42,791 bases of DNA from Desulforudis sp. (GTDB lineage: Bacteria; Bacillota; Desulfotomaculia; Desulfotomaculales; Desulforudaceae): contig QZIR01000072.1 in the NCBI GenBank assembly GCA_003604975.1, positions 1 to 42,791 on the forward strand, in the 5' to 3' direction. The translations under genes and the position numbers were made by a program. The notes under the pieces were generated by a model. It worked only from the letters and a program-made list of their open reading frames with translations. It ran no database searches and was not told the DNA's origin. Of the stretch, positions 24,892-32,635 are shown piece after piece (within the stretch, counting starts at the first letter, position 1; every line of letters starts with the position of its first letter).

Positions 24892-26799
24892 TTGCCTAGC
24901 CGATTGCGCATACCAATCCTGATGACAATGGACGTTGCCCTAATCCTTGCTGCTCTTTCCTTTAGTTTCTTCGTCCGTTTCCAGGAAGGCCACGTGCCTC
25001 TACAGTACTGGGCAGAGTTTGTGGTTTTGGCGGTCGGATACTCGGTGGTATTTGTGTCTGTATTCTACTATCTCCGGATGTATCACCGGATGTGGGCTTA
25101 TGCGAGCATTGGGGAACTGATCGCGATCATCCAGGGCGTCACTCTGGGTTCGCTCATCGTGTTCGCCGGCACTGCATTATTGGAGATTTCTTTCCCACGC
25201 AGTATTCCGTTTATGATGTGGGCGTTTAGCCTGTTGTTTATCGGTGCTTCCCGTTTCGGCTGGCGCCTCGTTCGAGAACACGTGGTGAAGAGTCGTAAGC
25301 AGAACGGTAATGGTTGTGCCACAGGCCGCATTGAAAACAGCCTGATCGTCGGCGCCGGAGCCGCCGGCCACATGGTGGCTAAGGAGCTGGTCAATAACCA
25401 GGTCGGTCTAAAGGCGGTCGGGTTCATCGATGATGACCCGGCGAAAGCCAACCTTCAGCTGATGGGTCTTCCGGTACTGGGTACGCGCCAAGACATCGCG
25501 CACATCGTGCAAAACCATTGTATAAAGGAAGTCATTATCGCCATGCCCTCGATGCCGGGTGAGGTAATCCGGGAGATCGTGAGGATCTGCCAGCCTACCG
25601 GAGCCCGTACATTGATTCTCCCCGGCGTGTACCAACTACTCAGCGGGGAGGTTTCGGTGAACAGTATCCGTCCCGTGGGGGTTGAAGACCTCCTGCAGCG
25701 GGATCCGGTCAAGGTCAATCTCGATGAGATCGCCGCCTACCTGGCCGGAAAGGTGGTCCTGGTTACAGGAGCCGGGGGTTCCATCGGTTCTGAACTCTGC
25801 TGGCAGATTGTCCGGCTCCGGCCGAAACAGCTGTTACTCCTGGACACCTACGAGAACACCACCAACGATGTGTTTGTTGAATTGCGGGCGGCACACCCTG
25901 AACTGGACATTCGGGTGGAGATCGCCGATATCCGCGATCAGGTTCGGATTGACCTCCTCTTCCAGGCTTACAGACCCCAGGTCGTGTTCCACGCGGCCGC
26001 GCACAAGCACGTCCCATTGATGGAATACAGCCCTACAGAGGCCGTCCGGACCAATGTCTTCGGTACCAGGAACGTAGCCGAAGCGGCCCTGTCGGCGGAT
26101 ACGGAAATCTTCATTATGATTTCCACGGATAAAGCAGTGAACCCCACCAGCGTCATGGGAGCCACCAAACGACTCGCGGAGGTGATCGTGCAGCAGTTAA
26201 ACGGGCGGGGAATAACCCACTTTGCCGCCGTGCGGTTCGGCAATGTCCTGGAGAGTAACGGCAGCGTGATCCCCTTGTTCAAACGTCAGATTGCGGAGGG
26301 CGGACCGGTTACCGTGACCCATCCGGAAATGACCAGGTACTTCATGACCATTCCCGAGGCGGTTCAGCTGGTGATCCAAGCTGGTGCCATCGCTAAGGGC
26401 GGAGAAGTCTTTGTTCTGGATATGGGTGAACGGGTGAAGATCCTGGATCTTGCCAAAGACCTGATCCGCCTTTCGGGATTTGAGCCGGAGAAGGACATCG
26501 AGATCCAGTTCGTCGGAATAAGGCCCGGGGAAAAGCTCTATGAGGAATTGCTTACCGCCGAAGAGGGGACCAACGCCACCAGGCACCGGCGGATCTTTAC
26601 CGCCCGGCCGACGCTTGTGGACACGGGAAGCCTGGACAGGCAACTCGCCCACCTGTGGAGAAAGGGCCCGTTCTGTACCGGTGAAGACGTCTTCCAGGCG
26701 CTGTTCCGGGTGGTACCCGGAGCCGTGCAGGGTAGGGCAGCGTCTCCAGTAAGGCTCATTGAAGAACCTCCTACCAAAGTACAACAGGATATTACCTAG
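24892..26799 (+). CDS. Membrane-bound nucleotide-sugar 4,6-dehydratase (CapD/WbpM/FlaA1 family)
   Basis: This 635-residue enzyme belongs to the large membrane class of UDP-HexNAc 4,6-dehydratases, which make 4-keto-6-deoxy sugars early in EPS synthesis. Four membrane helices fill residues 8-110. A first Rossmann domain follows (V-G-A-G-A-A-G-H-M), then the catalytic SDR domain with G-A-G-G-S-I-G-S-E at about residue 293. The usual catalytic Tyr is replaced by Met at 422 (S-V-M-G-A-T-K, K426), as known for WbpM and CapD. The start is TTG 24892 after AAAGGG. It may feed the cluster downstream, from which it is separated by a scarred region. Confidence 0.9.
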   Translation: MPSRLRIPILMTMDVALILAALSFSFFVRFQEGHVPLQYWAEFVVLAVGYSVVFVSVFYYLRMYHRMWAYASIGELIAIIQGVTLGSLIVFAGTALLEISFPRSIPFMMWAFSLLFIGASRFGWRLVREHVVKSRKQNGNGCATGRIENSLIVGAGAAGHMVAKELVNNQVGLKAVGFIDDDPAKANLQLMGLPVLGTRQDIAHIVQNHCIKEVIIAMPSMPGEVIREIVRICQPTGARTLILPGVYQLLSGEVSVNSIRPVGVEDLLQRDPVKVNLDEIAAYLAGKVVLVTGAGGSIGSELCWQIVRLRPKQLLLLDTYENTTNDVFVELRAAHPELDIRVEIADIRDQVRIDLLFQAYRPQVVFHAAAHKHVPLMEYSPTEAVRTNVFGTRNVAEAALSADTEIFIMISTDKAVNPTSVMGATKRLAEVIVQQLNGRGITHFAAVRFGNVLESNGSVIPLFKRQIAEGGPVTVTHPEMTRYFMTIPEAVQLVIQAGAIAKGGEVFVLDMGERVKILDLAKDLIRLSGFEPEKDIEIQFVGIRPGEKLYEELLTAEEGTNATRHRRIFTARPTLVDTGSLDRQLAHLWRKGPFCTGEDVFQALFRVVPGAVQGRAASPVRLIEEPPTKVQQDIT

Positions 26800-26807
26800 C
26801 CCCTAGA

Positions 26808-27035
26808 GGTGTGATTACCCCCAAGGGGATGGCCGAGAAGACGAGTCTGGCCTACCGGTACCTGATCAGTTCCTATCAGCACATCATCAGGATCACACAG
26901 GTTCTGGAGAGCGTGGTGTCCAGGCAGGCGGCATCAAATGGGGTGCCCCCCCAGGTTGTATTCTACTCCGAAACTACCAGTTCGAGACGCTAAACCCCGA
27001 TACGGCCGCTGAACTGGTGATCCGAACCACGCTGG
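26808..27035 (+). pseudogene. Chimeric remnant: piece of the EPS regulator gene joined to a piece of the DUF6922-like gene
   Basis: Bases 26810-26964 read M-I-T-P-K-G-M-A-E-K-T-S-L-A and on to P-Q-V-V-F-Y, and align without gaps to codons of the intact regulator gene at 28377-28531; about 37 of 52 residues agree by my count. Bases 26968-27035 read R-N-Y-Q-F-E-T-L-N-P-D-T-A-A-E-L-V-I and match the start of the gene at 29519 (29548-29615). Both joined pieces lack the rest of their genes. The intact copies are about 1 kb apart, so this is a second copy of the locus that lost the middle. After 27035 the match ends and 27036-27150 holds nothing I can assign. Confidence 0.8.
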
Positions 27036-27167
27036 CGTTGCCGGCGGAAAGTGCCGACCTGGTTGGATCAGGAGTGGCGGGAATGATTAAAGCATCGGGG
27101 CTTGGTTGCCTGGCAGGAAAAAACGGCAACTCCGGAAGAGATTGTTAAGCGTGGAGGTGAGCGAGTA

Positions 27168-27406
27168 GTGGAATATCAAAATATAACCCTCTCCCTGCCA
27201 AAGGAAATATTGCGCCGGGTAAAGCATCTCGCCATTAGCAGACATCCGTATCTGGTCTTTTGACCAGAGTTCTTGAGGAACTTGTACGGCGGGAGGATGT
27301 TTTTGAGCGAGCGCGCCAACGTCATCTAGCTCTGTTGGATAAAGGTCTTAATCTTGGTACGAACGGGAGAGTAAGCTGGCGGAGAGAAGACCTTTATGAG
27401 CGATAG
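27168..27406 (+). pseudogene. Frameshifted ribbon-helix-helix-type antitoxin, partner of the PIN toxin
   Basis: GTG 27168, after a good GGAGGTGA, starts M-E-Y-Q-N-I-T-L-S-L-P-K-E-I-L-R-R-V-K, the beta strand and first helix of a ribbon-helix-helix antitoxin. This frame stops at TGA 27261. From about 27245 a different frame reads S-V-S-G-L-L-T-R-V-L-E-E-L-V-R-R-E and on to E-D-L-Y-E-R and TAG 27404-27406, the expected second helix and toxin-binding tail. The two halves fit if one base was lost near 27243. The tail overlaps the PIN toxin start by 11 bases, the classic antitoxin-toxin layout. A sequencing error would look the same. Confidence 0.7.
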
Positions 27407-27830
27407 TGCGGGATTTCAATTTGTGGACACCAACATTCTGGTATACGCCCACGATGTTTCTGCGGGTGATAAACATGAACGGGCGAAGAAACTGATTGTC
27501 GAACTATGGCATTCCGGTAAGGGCTGTATTAGCATTCAGGTGCTTCAGGAACTTTATGTAACAATAGGGCAAAAAATATCCAGACCCATATCGCCGGAGA
27601 TTACCTCTCAGATTATCGCCAGCCTTGCCGAGTGGCGTCTGCACATACCCCAAATTCGTGATCTTTTGGATGCCATCGAAATCCATCAGCGATTCAAAAT
27701 CTCATTCTGGGATGCATTAATAATATGTAGTGCCATGAAACTCGGTTGTGAACTCATCTGGACGGAGGACCTTAGCTCTGGCCAAGACTTCGAAGGGGTT
27801 AAGGCCCTTAATCCCTTTATTGGTGATTGA
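27396..27830 (+). CDS. PIN-domain ribonuclease toxin (VapC-like)
   Basis: This 144-residue protein is a full PIN domain. The acidic active-site residues are seen at D11 (F-V-D-T-N-I-L), E52 (V-L-Q-E-L-Y), D106 (F-W-D-A-L-I) and D125 (W-T-E-D-L-S). PIN toxins cut tRNA or rRNA unless bound by the antitoxin. The ATG lies inside the last codons of the upstream antitoxin gene, which carries a frameshift, so either the toxin is now weak or silent or it is neutralised in another way. No defect is visible in the toxin itself. Confidence 0.85.
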   Translation: MSDSAGFQFVDTNILVYAHDVSAGDKHERAKKLIVELWHSGKGCISIQVLQELYVTIGQKISRPISPEITSQIIASLAEWRLHIPQIRDLLDAIEIHQRFKISFWDALIICSAMKLGCELIWTEDLSSGQDFEGVKALNPFIGD

Positions 27831-27875
27831 GTCGCATCCCAATCGTTAATGTACGCTACCTCACCACCAGGGAAG

Positions 27876-28037
27876 GGACTTGGCTCGGAAGTCAGCATTG
27901 AGTTTGAAAATTGGCGGTTCAATCTGCGGATGTCCAACACTGAGCCTGTTGTCCGATTGAACGTGGAAACACGAGGGGATTTGACTCTCCTTGAGCAGAG
28001 AGTCGGTAAAATCCTTGAGATGTTGGACAGTCGGTAG
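27876..28037 (+). pseudogene. C-terminal remnant of a phosphomannomutase/phosphoglucomutase
   Basis: Bases 27885-28037 encode [29 protein letters not shown] (written here residue by residue) and end L-D-S-R-stop. This is the phosphate-binding C-terminal domain of the ManB/PGM family, whose signature is N-x-R-x-S-N-T-E-P-x-x-R-L-N-V-E. Only about 50 of the roughly 450 residues remain. Such an enzyme supplies mannose- or glucose-1-phosphate for polysaccharide synthesis, so its loss here matches an earlier, larger EPS locus. Confidence 0.75.
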
Positions 28038-28038
28038 C

Positions 28039-28083
28039 TGTCGATGCTGCAGAATGGGTAACCTTTTGTCGAAACCTGTCACC
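28039..28083 (+). promoter_or_regulatory. Possible Spo0A boxes upstream of the EPS regulator
   Basis: TGTCGAT (28039-28045), TGTCGAA (28067-28073) and TGTCACC (28077-28083) are in the same direction; the last two are again three bases apart, as at 24825. They lie 47-91 bases upstream of the -35 at 28130. If real, they would tie the EPS locus to the sporulation and stationary-phase regulator Spo0A. Inference only. Confidence 0.3.
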
Positions 28084-28129
28084 CATGTAGCGACCATTAA
28101 AGTCAGAAAGTTCTATTGTTTATGTTCTA

Positions 28130-28158
28130 TTGACAATGCTTCCAAACTCTACTAAAGT
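28130..28158 (+). promoter_or_regulatory. Sigma-A-type promoter for the EPS regulator
   Basis: A perfect TTGACA (28130-28135), a 17-base spacer and TAAAGT (28153-28158) precede the regulator gene. A direct repeat GTTCTATTG lies just upstream (28110 and 28124). GGTCAGT occurs twice, at 28179 and 28195, downstream of the -10 and could be a site for the regulator itself. Confidence 0.55.
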
Positions 28159-28189
28159 AATGTTCATAGGCTGAATGATTGGTCAGTGA

Positions 28190-28747
28190 ATGGTGGTCAG
28201 TTTCTTGCAGCGAGAGTACGAGGTTTTGACGCACTTGCTCCATAATGACCGCACTTCCCAGCGTAAGATTGCGCTTGGGACAGGTCTTTCTGTGGGAACC
28301 GTGAACTTTTTGATCAAGCGGATGGTGCGTAAGGGCCTGGTGAAGCTGGAACGCGTTAACGGCAAGACCCTGCGCTACGTGATCACCCCGAAGGGGATGA
28401 CCGAGAAGACCAGATTAGCCTGTCGCTACCTGATCAGTTCTTACCAGCACATTGCCACGATTACAGAAGCCCTGGGCAACGTGGTCTCCAGGCAGGCCGC
28501 GGTGCACGGGACGACCCCGCAGGTGGTGTTGTATGGTACTCATAACGAAATCATGGATATTCTGCGCATTGCCGCTGGCGCTTTACGGTTACAACACACC
28601 GAGTTTTCGGAGCCGGAGGATTTGTTCGCTTACGTAGCCGGCAGGCCCAACGGTAACACGGACCTCCTAGTCGTGACCTGGGCCGTGGAGGATGACCAAA
28701 GAGTGCCCCCTGATGTCTCACGAGTAAACATCTTGAACTGTATTTAG
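28190..28747 (+). CDS. Winged-helix regulator, MarR-like, EPS-associated type
   Basis: Residues 5-70 form a winged helix: Y-E-V-L-T-H-L-L, then T-S-Q-R-K-I-A-L-G-T-G-L-S-V-G-T-V-N-F-L-I-K-R-M, and a wing ending V-I-T-P-K-G-M-T-E-K-T. This matches the EPS-associated MarR-like regulators (TIGR04176 type) found at the head of polysaccharide loci. The C-terminal 90 residues (from about P-Q-V-V-L-Y-G) contain a Rossmann-like segment of unknown role, giving 185 aa, longer than the simple form. ATG 28190 lacks a good ribosome site; TTG 28205 is an alternative. A broken copy lies at 26808. The next gene is a NusG-like antiterminator. Confidence 0.75.
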   Translation: MVVSFLQREYEVLTHLLHNDRTSQRKIALGTGLSVGTVNFLIKRMVRKGLVKLERVNGKTLRYVITPKGMTEKTRLACRYLISSYQHIATITEALGNVVSRQAAVHGTTPQVVLYGTHNEIMDILRIAAGALRLQHTEFSEPEDLFAYVAGRPNGNTDLLVVTWAVEDDQRVPPDVSRVNILNCI

Positions 28748-28782
28748 TATTCTGCAGCAGCAAATTGCGAGGCGATTAATTC

Positions 28783-29301
28783 GTGTACTGGTGTGCAGTG
28801 AACACCAAACCAAAAAACGAAAACCTAGCCGCCAGGCATCTGGAAATGAAGGGCCTGAAGGTTTTTCTCCCCAAGATCGAGGTCATTCGTAAGCGGGGTT
28901 CGGCCAAGCTGACGCTGGTTGAGCCTTTGTTCCCCGGTTACCTATTTGTGCGCGTGCCGCTGTTACTGGAGTCCGTGAGCCAGGTGAACTGGACCCCCGG
29001 GGTCAGGCGGATGCTCTGCTCCGGCGACATCCCGGTACCGGTTCCGGACAGCGCCATCAAGCTTATTCAGGAGCGTGTCGGCCCGCGGGATCACATTACC
29101 CTGCCCCCCGAGAACGCCTTTCCGGTGGGAACCAAGATTGCCGTCCGCCACGGGCCCTTTGCCGGACTCCTCGGTGTGGTGGACAAGCCGATGTCCGGCA
29201 GAGGACGGGTGCGGGTACTGCTGCAGATGCTGCAGCGGGAGATGTCCGTGGAATGCGACGTGATTGATTTAGACCAGCTGCCCCAGGTTTCAGCGGGGTA
29301 A
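28783..29301 (+). CDS. NusG-family specialised antiterminator (LoaP/RfaH/UpxY-like)
   Basis: The 172-residue protein has the NGN domain start W-C-A-V-N-T-K-P-K-N-E-N-L-A, the RNA-polymerase-contacting L-F-P-G-Y-L-F-V-R-V, and a KOW domain V-R-H-G-P-F-A-G-L-L-G-V-V-D. It is not the housekeeping NusG, whose gene sits by secE and rplK. Members of this kind are recruited at the start of long polysaccharide or antibiotic operons and let polymerase read through terminators. Its place just before the rfb genes fits that role. GTG 28783 follows GAGGCGAT. The target RNA site is not identified. Confidence 0.85.
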   Translation: MYWCAVNTKPKNENLAARHLEMKGLKVFLPKIEVIRKRGSAKLTLVEPLFPGYLFVRVPLLLESVSQVNWTPGVRRMLCSGDIPVPVPDSAIKLIQERVGPRDHITLPPENAFPVGTKIAVRHGPFAGLLGVVDKPMSGRGRVRVLLQMLQREMSVECDVIDLDQLPQVSAG

Positions 29302-29327
29302 ACAGGGAGGACCTGTAGCACTTTTTG
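29300..29327 (+). terminator. Weak terminator-like hairpin after the antiterminator gene
   Basis: ACAGG (29302-29306) and CCTGT (29312-29316) can pair around a five-base loop, and TTTTT follows at 29322-29326 after five other bases. The stem is short and the T run is offset, so this is a poor intrinsic terminator. The rest of 29302-29518 holds nothing else I can support. Confidence 0.2.
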
Positions 29328-29518
29328 AGTACAAACATCTATCTGAATAGCACCCGCTCAGGGGGATCGCCAATCAAGAAAAGCGTTCTTCCCCGGCGGA
29401 GCTGTGTCTTGACACTTCCCACATAATACCATGGCTCTCAATCCCGCCCGGTGTGCAGCAGGCAGCTTTGTGGTAAAATATAGGTAAGGAATCTGCCACC
29501 GCGTAGGAGGAAGCGCTG

Positions 29519-30136
29519 ATGCTACCAGATTCCTTCCGGCCCTTGTTCCGAAACTACCGGTTCGAGCTGCTAGACCCAGACACGGCCTCAGAGCTGGTCA
29601 TCAAAACCACACTGGGCTACGGTACCTGGGAACAAATCAAGTGGTTGTTCGCCTACTACGGGCGGGAGCGAGTGCGGGAGGTCTTCCTGAAAGACTTTCA
29701 CGGGTGCCGCGAATTGCCCGAACCAACCTGGCGTCTTTGGGCTTTGGCCTTTTTAGACGAGATACCCCCCGAAGATACCGACCCCCTGGCCCGCTGGCGG
29801 TGCCGGCGCAAAGTGCCTTCGCAGTCTTCCAGTCAAAGGCAGCCTCAGGCAGATTATCTAGCCGAGGTTAGGCGTCTAGTACTTGAAGGCCTCAGGGGCT
29901 ACTCAGCTCGGGTATACCTGTATGGTTCACAGGCCCGGGGTCAGTCTACAAGAGCATCGGACATCGATGTGGCCATCCTGCCTCTAAGCGAGTTGCCCAT
30001 TGGGCTACTAGCTACGATTCGGGAGAATCTCGAAGAGAGTACAGTTCCATATAAAGTGGATCTTGTGGACTTGACCCAGACCGATGCCTCTTTCCGAACA
30101 CGTGTCGAGCAGGAAGGTACATTATGGAGCGAATAG
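29519..30136 (+). CDS. DUF6922-like domain fused to an MNT-type nucleotidyltransferase
   Basis: Residues 1-75 (F-R-N-Y-R-F-E-L-L, then T-W-E-Q-I-K-W-L-F-A-Y-Y-G-R-E-R-V) resemble DUF6922, a small domain often encoded beside toxin-antitoxin genes. Residues 115-205 are a minimal nucleotidyltransferase with V-Y-L-Y-G-S-Q-A-R-G and then S-D-I-D-V-A-I, the GSxxxGxxxxxSDxD active site. MNT proteins normally act as antitoxins, adding AMP to a HEPN ribonuclease. Here the partner gene downstream is broken. A TAGGAGGAAG ribosome site precedes ATG 29519. Usually the two domains are separate genes, so the fusion is notable; the DUF6922 call is from memory of the family. Confidence 0.7.
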   Translation: MLPDSFRPLFRNYRFELLDPDTASELVIKTTLGYGTWEQIKWLFAYYGRERVREVFLKDFHGCRELPEPTWRLWALAFLDEIPPEDTDPLARWRCRRKVPSQSSSQRQPQADYLAEVRRLVLEGLRGYSARVYLYGSQARGQSTRASDIDVAILPLSELPIGLLATIRENLEESTVPYKVDLVDLTQTDASFRTRVEQEGTLWSE

Positions 30137-30212
30137 AGGAACCGATAGTCGTATCCCGGAGTACGTCAAACTAATGGGTAAGTGGCTCGAGGCAATGGAT
30201 GAGATGCTGTGA
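30124..30212 (+). pseudogene. Remnants of a HEPN-like toxin start and an antitoxin-like tail
   Basis: ATG 30124 overlaps the nucleotidyltransferase stop and opens M-E-R-I-E-E, as HEPN partners often do, but stops at TAA 30172. In another frame 30153-30212 reads I-P-E-Y-V-K-L-M-G-K-W-L-E-A-M-D-E-M-L and stops where the next gene begins (overlap at GTGA). This looks like the start of one gene joined to the end of another. Both pieces are too short for a firm family call. Confidence 0.4.
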
Positions 30213-30478
30213 TTTCGGACTTCGTAGCCACACAAGACCAATCGGAGGCCTTCCTGGAAGATACCTTCCACGCATTCGTCAAAGACCTGATACCCAGGGT
30301 AGAGATCGTCACCCTGCGCGAGGATTTGTACCGAGGATCCATTAAGATCAAGCAGGATCTGGATCTAGATTTCCACGATACATATCAATATCAAGTCGCA
30401 TCAGAACACGATCTGGTAATTGTAACCCTGAATAGGCAGTTTGAGATTGTTCAAGAAGTGAGGGTTTTGTTTTTGTGA
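30209..30478 (+). pseudogene. PIN-domain toxin lacking its N-terminal strand
   Basis: The 89 residues end with D-L-D-F-H-D-T-Y-Q-Y-Q-V-A-S-E-H, then L-V-I-V-T-L-N-R-Q-F-E, like the second half of a PIN domain, where D-x-x-D-x-Y-Q and I-V-T-x-D-x-D-F are usual. The first half with the F-x-D-T-N active-site strand is missing, and one expected acidic residue is Asn (T-L-N-R). It is therefore probably an inactive remnant. GTG 30209 overlaps the antitoxin-like tail before it. It could also be a small gene of unknown kind. Confidence 0.4.
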
Positions 30479-30640
30479 TTCAGGATACTGTTTACAGGAT
30501 CCGACCTAACGAAGTTGTCTGCAGATTCTACAATATTGTCCTAGGATCTGTAAGTACATCTAATTATTGGAAGCCCCCCATTAGTTGTGGTGTTGCCACT
30601 AGGTTTAATCTACTGTTTTATCCATGAGGTGTTTTTCGTT

Positions 30641-31414
30641 ATGAAGGCTGTTATTCTTGCTGGCGGATTAGGTACTCGCCTAGCCGAAGAAACTGAAACA
30701 CGTCCTAAACCAATGGTTGGGATAGGTGGAAAGCCTATCCTATGGCATATAATGAAAATCTATTCGGCGCATGGCATTAACGACTTCATTATTTGCCTTG
30801 GTTATAAGGGGTACATGATTAAGGAGTATTTTGCCAACTACTTTCTACACATGTCGGACGTTACTCTTGATATGGCTCACAACAAGATGGAAGTACTCAA
30901 CAACAACGCCGAACCGTGGCGTGTTACATTGGTTGATACCGGCGAGCAAACCATGACTGGCGGCCGTCTTAAGCGCGTGGCAGACTATCTGGGCAATGAG
31001 GATTTTTGTTTTACATACGGTGATGGTGTAGGAAATGTAAACATTGCTGATCTTATTACATTTCATCGTGAAAGAAACACCCTTGCTACCTTGACCGCAA
31101 CCCGCCCACCAGGCCGTTTCGGTGCATTACGGCTTCAGGATAGTAAAGTAGTTAGTTTTCAGGAAAAACCTTTAGGCGATGGCGGATGGATAAACGGTGG
31201 GTTTTTCGTACTCTCGCCAAAGGTTATTGACTATATTGAGGGTGATTCAACAGTCTGGGAGCGCGAACCAATGGAACGTCTGGCTCAGGACGGTCAGTTA
31301 GCTGCTTTCCTACACTACGATTTCTGGCAGCCCATGGATACCCTGCGGGACGTGCGCCTGTTGGAAAGCTTATGGCAGTCCGGGTCCCCGCCCTGGAAAG
31401 TGTGGTCGGACTGA
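30641..31414 (+). CDS. rfbF: Glucose-1-phosphate cytidylyltransferase RfbF
   Basis: RfbF (AscA/DdhA) makes CDP-glucose from CTP and glucose-1-phosphate, the first step to CDP-3,6-dideoxyhexoses. The N-terminus has [13 protein letters not shown] and R-P-K-P-M-V[10 protein letters not shown], typical of this enzyme; F-C-F-T-Y-G-D-G-V and W-I-N-G-G-F-F-V follow, and the end [10 protein letters not shown] is also typical. The frame opens at 30587, but ATG 30641, after GAGGTG, is the family start (257 aa). The region is AT-richer than rfbG downstream. rfbG follows after 26 bases. Confidence 0.93.
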   Translation: MKAVILAGGLGTRLAEETETRPKPMVGIGGKPILWHIMKIYSAHGINDFIICLGYKGYMIKEYFANYFLHMSDVTLDMAHNKMEVLNNNAEPWRVTLVDTGEQTMTGGRLKRVADYLGNEDFCFTYGDGVGNVNIADLITFHRERNTLATLTATRPPGRFGALRLQDSKVVSFQEKPLGDGGWINGGFFVLSPKVIDYIEGDSTVWEREPMERLAQDGQLAAFLHYDFWQPMDTLRDVRLLESLWQSGSPPWKVWSD

Positions 31415-31440
31415 GCACGGGTGGTAGGAGCGATGACTGA

Positions 31441-32610
31441 ATGCGAGACCTATTTTCCGGAGTATACGCTGGCAAAAAGGTACTGGTGACCGGTCACACC
31501 GGTTTCAAGGGGGCTTGGCTGGCCCTGTGGCTGCGCGAGTTGGGCGCCGAAGTCATCGGTTATGCTCTGGAACCGCCGACCAAGCCGAGTTTCTTTACCG
31601 CCGTAGGGCTGGACAAGGCCGTTACTTCCGTACTCGGCGATGTCCGGGACGAGGATCGGTTGCTTTCCGTCTTTCGGGAGTTGGAGCCCGAATTCGTTTT
31701 CCACCTAGCCGCCCAGCCGCTAGTAAGGCTTTCCTACCAGGAACCCCAGTTAACCTATGCCACTAACGTGATGGGCACGGTGAACGTTCTGGATGTCGTG
31801 CGGAAAACAAAGAGCGTCTGGGCGGCGGTGATCGTCACCAGCGACAAGTGCTACGAAAATAAAGAATGGGTTTACGGCTACCGGGAGATCGACCCGATGG
31901 GCGGATACGACCCTTACAGTTCGAGCAAGGGCTGCGCGGAATTGGTCGTCGCGGCTTACACCAGATCCTTCTTCAACCCGCAGAAGTACCCGGACCACCA
32001 GGTCACCATCGCCTCCGCCAGAGCCGGGAACGTGATCGGCGGGGGCGATTGGGGCGCGGACCGGCTCGTCCCCGACTGCGTCCGGGCCCTTTCCCGGGGC
32101 GAAGCAGTGACAATCCGCCATCCAAACGCGGTGCGCCCCTGGCAGCACATCTTGGAACCCCTCAGCGGCTACCTCTGGCTGGCCGCCCGCATGCACACGC
32201 AAGGACCTGAATTCAGCGGGGCCTGGAATTTCGGCCCGGACGAGGAAGACAGCCTCACCGTCCGGGAAATAGTTGAATCGGCGGTCAGCTTATGGGGCCG
32301 GGGAACCTACCGGGTGGATGGCGCCGTTCAGCCGCACGAAGCCGGGCTGCTCAAACTGGACTGCAGCAAGGCGCGCCGGTTTTTGCAGTGGAAACCCGGC
32401 TACAGCGTTTACAGAGCCGTAGAGAAAACGATAGAATGGTATAAACTATTTTATAATGAACCGGAGGCTTCTCAAGAAGAGATGCACAAGTTTTCGGTGG
32501 AGCAGATCGAAGAGTATGTACACTTGGCTCGGGAGAAAAGGATTCTATGGGCAACCGCGGGGGTACCGACACGGATGTCGAACAATCAAATAAGGCCATC
32601 ACCTGAATAA
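31441..32610 (+). CDS. rfbG: CDP-glucose 4,6-dehydratase RfbG
   Basis: RfbG (AscB/DdhB) turns CDP-glucose into CDP-4-keto-6-deoxyglucose using bound NAD. The extended-SDR features are T-G-H-T-G-F-K-G-A-W at about residue 17, H-L-A-A-Q-P-L-V-R-L-S-Y, T-S-D-K-C-Y, and the catalytic Y159-x3-K163 (P-Y-S-S-S-K). At 389 residues it is somewhat longer than usual (about 360). The last part after E-Q-I-E-E-Y-V-H-L-A-R is an unusual tail ending M-S-N-N-Q-I-R-P-S-P-E. A toxin-antitoxin pair follows it, where rfbH would be expected. Confidence 0.93.
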   Translation: MRDLFSGVYAGKKVLVTGHTGFKGAWLALWLRELGAEVIGYALEPPTKPSFFTAVGLDKAVTSVLGDVRDEDRLLSVFRELEPEFVFHLAAQPLVRLSYQEPQLTYATNVMGTVNVLDVVRKTKSVWAAVIVTSDKCYENKEWVYGYREIDPMGGYDPYSSSKGCAELVVAAYTRSFFNPQKYPDHQVTIASARAGNVIGGGDWGADRLVPDCVRALSRGEAVTIRHPNAVRPWQHILEPLSGYLWLAARMHTQGPEFSGAWNFGPDEEDSLTVREIVESAVSLWGRGTYRVDGAVQPHEAGLLKLDCSKARRFLQWKPGYSVYRAVEKTIEWYKLFYNEPEASQEEMHKFSVEQIEEYVHLAREKRILWATAGVPTRMSNNQIRPSPE

Positions 32611-32635
32611 TACTGTTTTTAGGGAGGTGAAAATT

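Noticed and set aside
29409-29424. TTGACA followed by TAATAC as a promoter
   Set aside because: The spacer is only nine bases, too short for a sigma-A promoter.
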